Source: Flectonema sp. DT1601 (lineage: Eukaryota; Euglenozoa; Diplonemea; Diplonemida; Diplonemidae). Taken from it: a DNA stretch of 64,000 nt. The notes under the pieces are model-generated. The model worked only from the letters and a program-made list of their open reading frames with translations, searched no databases and was not told the DNA's origin. The translations under genes and the position numbers were made by a program. Shown here piece after piece: positions 60,550 to 64,000 of the stretch. Within the stretch, counting starts at the first letter, position 1, and every line of letters starts with the position of its first letter. The DNA lies in assembly GCA_964019425.1 (NCBI GenBank), contig OZ025784.1:1488001-1552000 (forward strand), given 5' to 3'.

Positions 60550-62529
60550 ATGTCGTCATCTGATTCAGAAGGGAGGTCGAGATCACGCTCTCGGTCTCGT
60601 TCCCGCCGTGGAGGGAAATCAAGAAGATCAAAATCACGTCGTTCATCAAGCCCCAGCAGGCGTCGTAGAAGTAGTAGTAGGGGACGTCATTCTCCAATGC
60701 AGTCAGGAGGTGTAAAATCGGGTTCTCAACCTGGAGCTCAATACGATAACAAACAAGATCACATTGTAAGCTTCTCATGGGGAAACCATGGAAAGACTGG
60801 ATTTAGAAATAATGTTGAGATTAGCGGAAGGCAATTATCAGCTGGGGAATCTGAAGCTATCCTTGAAACTCGAATCATAGAAATGAGATCTGAACTCGGA
60901 AGACTGATGCGAGACAATTCATCGAAAGAAAAGTCTCATCGGGGTTCAAAACACCTCAGTGGTGTTGCTCATGAAGGAAGAGGACAAACAAATCGAATTG
61001 GATATCACTCATGGACAGGTGAGAGTGGACATAACGACGAAGAGTTATACGATGAGAAATGGTGGCCTAGAGCTGAAACAGAATCACCAATAACTGCATC
61101 ATCAATGATAGCAAGTAGCCCTCAATCAAGTGGTCACATGAACAGTGGGAGATTCCCAGAGAGAGAAAGACAACTAATGGAAGAGACAGAATTCCTACAC
61201 ACAAAACTACAACAAGAGAGAAGAAGAAGTACACTACTAACCTCACCAATGGGGATGATAGGAAGTCGTTCTCAAGACTTACAAATTGATCCTTTAAACA
61301 GATCAAAACACATCGAATACGAAGCAAACGGATGGGATTGCTACAGAAACTCTGAAGATGTTGCTGCTATGCTAATCCTAACCATTGACATGGGTACAGA
61401 CTATTCAGCACAACTAAGAAGACTTTCAAGTAGAAGCGGTCAATGCATTGAACGATTCTTACAATGTGCTGCTGCTGATGTCGCAGAAGCCTTTTCTTAT
61501 CCTCGAGACTTAGTATCGATCCCTGGAGTACAAGAGACTGAACATAGAGACTTTATTAATCTCCCTTGTGAGTTTAAATCTAACCCAGAAGACGCAATGT
61601 CTCTTCGTCATAGCATTGTGGAGATACTGAAAAGACAGCCTCCGAGAAAACTTCATCGAGCGGCAAAACTATTCCACGAAGAGACAGGAACACCAACACA
61701 TTGTATTGTTATATCTGAAAAGAGTGAGGTTGGTGATATTGTACCAAGAAGAAACTTGGAAGGTTATGAAAGAGAAGCCTATCTAAACCAGGCACCGTAC
61801 TCGAGTACCGCAACAACAGCGTCATCGTCAAGTAGAAAGAAAAGGAGTTCACGAAGACGATCACCATCGAGGTCGAGGTCGAGATCGCGATCGAGAAGTA
61901 AAAGTCGCTCAAAGTCTCGATCAAGAAGAGCTCGTTCAAAATCCAGCAGCAGTAGCGGCAGCTCCAGTAAGAGAAGAAGTAGAACTCGTCGATCATCATC
62001 CAGAAGAAGTAGTCGAAGAGGATTTACAGAACAACGTCCTACTCCATTAATGCAAACAAAGACTCCTGTTGCTCCTCCGATAGTGGAACCCCCTGCAGAA
62101 GCACTATCAGAAGCAATGTATTCACCTCCTGCTAGGGATACATTTAATGCTGGTTATCACAATGCTGTTGAAGGTATTCAATCAGAGATCATACAACAGG
62201 TTCCTTTATCATCACACAGTCCGGGATCAACGTCAAGTCGTAGAAGGAGGTCGAGGTCTAGAAGATCGCAAGCAGTTGATGCTCCTGGATCTACAACAGC
62301 TTCACCGACTAAAAGACGTTCTCGTTCAAGAAGGTCTACAAGAGAAGCGACATCTCCCCCTGTTGCTGGTTTGGCGAAGAGCATAAATGTGAACAGCCCT
62401 TCAGGACTAAACTTCTCTAACTATGTCCGTTCAAACGGACCTAGCAATCCTGCAAGTGGGATGTCGCTCGGTGACGCACTTAGAGCACCTCAGTACACCC
62501 CTGCAAAGATCTTACCTGGAAGGCACTAA
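60550..62529 (+). CDS. Arg/Ser-rich protein with a unique central domain (659 aa)
   Basis: The acceptor TTATTTTCACAG ends at 60531, 18 nt before the ATG. RS-dipeptide blocks lie at residues ~8-50 (GRSRSRSRSRSRRGGKSRRS) and ~430-490 (SRSRSRSRSRSKSRSKSRSR), with a third SRRRRSRSRR patch near 560. RS domains bind spliceosome components and SR kinases, so a role in splicing or nuclear speckles is likely. There is no RRM. Residues ~225-410 look folded (EANGWDCYRNSEDVAAMLIL, IEILKRQPPRKLHRAAKLFH), and QDHIVSFSWGNHGKTGFRNN is a distinctive block near residue 70. No family name given. Single exon. Confidence 0.7.
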   Translation: MSSSDSEGRSRSRSRSRSRRGGKSRRSKSRRSSSPSRRRRSSSRGRHSPMQSGGVKSGSQPGAQYDNKQDHIVSFSWGNHGKTGFRNNVEISGRQLSAGESEAILETRIIEMRSELGRLMRDNSSKEKSHRGSKHLSGVAHEGRGQTNRIGYHSWTGESGHNDEELYDEKWWPRAETESPITASSMIASSPQSSGHMNSGRFPERERQLMEETEFLHTKLQQERRRSTLLTSPMGMIGSRSQDLQIDPLNRSKHIEYEANGWDCYRNSEDVAAMLILTIDMGTDYSAQLRRLSSRSGQCIERFLQCAAADVAEAFSYPRDLVSIPGVQETEHRDFINLPCEFKSNPEDAMSLRHSIVEILKRQPPRKLHRAAKLFHEETGTPTHCIVISEKSEVGDIVPRRNLEGYEREAYLNQAPYSSTATTASSSSRKKRSSRRRSPSRSRSRSRSRSKSRSKSRSRRARSKSSSSSGSSSKRRSRTRRSSSRRSSRRGFTEQRPTPLMQTKTPVAPPIVEPPAEALSEAMYSPPARDTFNAGYHNAVEGIQSEIIQQVPLSSHSPGSTSSRRRRSRSRRSQAVDAPGSTTASPTKRRSRSRRSTREATSPPVAGLAKSINVNSPSGLNFSNYVRSNGPSNPASGMSLGDALRAPQYTPAKILPGRH

Positions 62530-64000
62530 GTAGGTTTATATATAATTCTTTTTCTCGTGTTCGTTCGAATCGTTTTTTTTATTTTGATTAGTTTTATTTA
62601 TTTATTTTATTTTTTTACGAGAATTCTTTTGGAGGGAGAGCCTTCCAAATGAAAAAATACTAATTATTTGTGTACGAAAAACAACTCATACAACAAGTGA
62701 CTAGAGCTTCCTTCCTAATCTATAAAGGGAGAGATGATCCTCTCTTGTGATCTTTTCTTTGGCATATAAGTTACGAAGGATAAAACATCCGAACAAACCT
62801 GACTAGTGCCGACTGATTTCCATTTTCTTTTGTTTGTTCCATGATATTTCTTTTGACCTTTCTTTCCAAATTTCTTTTTCTTGTTCATTGCAGATAGTAG
62901 TTAGTACACAAGTCCACATTAGGACTAAGAATTAAATGACCCAGTTGTGGGGTAAGAACGTGTAGATGTTTTCTTAATTTTCCTTGTACGCCTTCCCCCT
63001 CCTCTTGCAAAAAAAAAAAAAATTTAAAAAAGTAAATTAAATAACAACAACAGTAAGCAAGATCATATTATTAACTATTATTTAACAAGAAATGGCGCGA
63101 TCCCTCCCATGTACCAACAGTATCGTTTTTTGTGGCAATGCGTCGTTTAACAAAAGAAGACTAGTCACTCACAGGCTTAAGAGGGAGGAGAAAGAGAGAG
63201 AGTTTGTGTTTATCCATTTAGAGAGCAAGTATTCAAGCAGTATCCTAATTTCTTGAACTTAAAAAAAAAAAAAAAAAAAAACGCACAGTTACCCGACTGG
63301 TGCTGATTGCTTTAACTTTGTTCTTCTTATTGAATCTTTTCTTGACGTTTGAAGTGAAGGCAGATCAGTAAACAATGTTCTACTGATAAGCTGACATTTC
63401 ACTTCGATGGATCTCTTTTGGGTTTTTTGTTATAACTCTCGTCAACTTCATTTTATAAAACCCATCAGCTGACAACATTGTCACTGCGGCAATCAGTTTT
63501 TGAGATATATCTGTTGGCCACTTTCCTTTTTTTTAAGTCTCATCCAGAGCCAGTCGACAATGTAGTCACTGTGTTGCTGTTTTTTTTAATTCAAATGTAA
63601 AAATATATTAAAAAAAAGAAAAAAAAAACAACAACTTCAAGACAAACCTCCTTATTTAAATATTGGGATATGGTGATTCTATTTTTTTTTTTTTTTGTGT
63701 TGCGACAGTAGAAGTTGAGTAGCTAAAGCCACGTCTGCGATAAGTTTTATTTAGGAGATACGACCACCCCCCCCGTGTATGACCTTCTTAGTGTCTCTGC
63801 TTTAGTTGGCTGCTGAAACTGACGCAGTTGGCGTTTTTATTTTTATATTTATGTCATACGTAATCAATGTCGAAACACATCATTTTCGATATTATATTGG
63901 CGCTTAGCGTACGAAAAGTTGTTTTGTTGGTTTTTTCGGTTGATTCGTTCGCAGTTTATTTATTTATTTTTTTATTTTTACATCCATTCCGAAAGCACGC
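62530..64000. other. Terminal intergenic region
   Basis: No gene recognised to the end of the window. A13 and A20 runs at 63010 and 63260, several T-runs, and C8 at 63768-63776. Confidence 0.5.

Overview
The window is nuclear DNA of a unicellular eukaryote, most likely a flagellate. It is AT-rich and full of homopolymer A and T tracts. Genes include a cytosolic chaperonin subunit, a CK1 kinase, a cyclophilin, an LRRC51-like (cilium-linked) leucine-rich repeat protein and a probable mitochondrial inner-membrane protein. Every convincing protein gene (about 22 loci over 64 kb) lies on the + strand. Almost every start codon is preceded, usually within 15-150 nt, by a pyrimidine tract ending in AG. 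Strand-uniform gene arrays with such acceptors are the hallmark of polycistronic transcription and spliced-leader trans-splicing in Euglenozoa, so a diplonemid or an early-branching or free-living kinetoplastid is my best guess. No spliced-leader RNA gene was seen, so the assignment is inference. Unlike trypanosomatids, several genes also carry short GT-AG cis-introns, mostly 40-91 nt and often ending in an A-rich ..CTAA..ACAG motif.

Layout. 1-3 kb: a basic C-terminal exon or peptide, a mitochondrial membrane protein and an unknown two-exon gene. 3-19.3 kb is a dynamic, repeat-rich region. It holds three paralogous genes that join a ubiquitin-like N-terminus to 25-residue BspA-type LRRs. Two of these sit in a ~1.7 kb segmental duplication. 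Around them lie at least four broken non-LTR (LINE) retrotransposon copies with RT plus RNase H, piggyBac remnants, an A-tailed SINE-like repeat, a P-loop fragment and a tRNA-Ala(AGC). 19.4-32.8 kb is gene-dense: unknown basic proteins, a 59-aa small gene, an LRRC51-like gene, a 1285-aa protein with EF-hand-like segments and a 1254-aa disordered protein with two ubiquitin-like segments. 33-42 kb holds a secretory glycosyltransferase-like protein, an ankyrin protein with a 9-residue repeat tract, a tandem-repeat block, a bacterial-type D-galactonate dehydratase and a TLC-domain-like membrane protein. 43-64 kb holds a TauE/SafE transporter with SAM domains in its central loop, a CK1 kinase, CCT8, a PPIL2-like cyclophilin, a five-exon type II membrane fucosyltransferase-like gene, and two Ser/Arg-rich or disordered proteins, separated by homopolymer-rich spacers.

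No operon-like functional grouping is evident, as expected if neighbouring genes are only co-transcribed. The most unusual items are the ubiquitin-like/LRR family with conserved head and diverging repeats, the SAM-containing TauE/SafE transporter, the intron 3' end architecture, and short dispersed repeats, one of which enlarged an intron.
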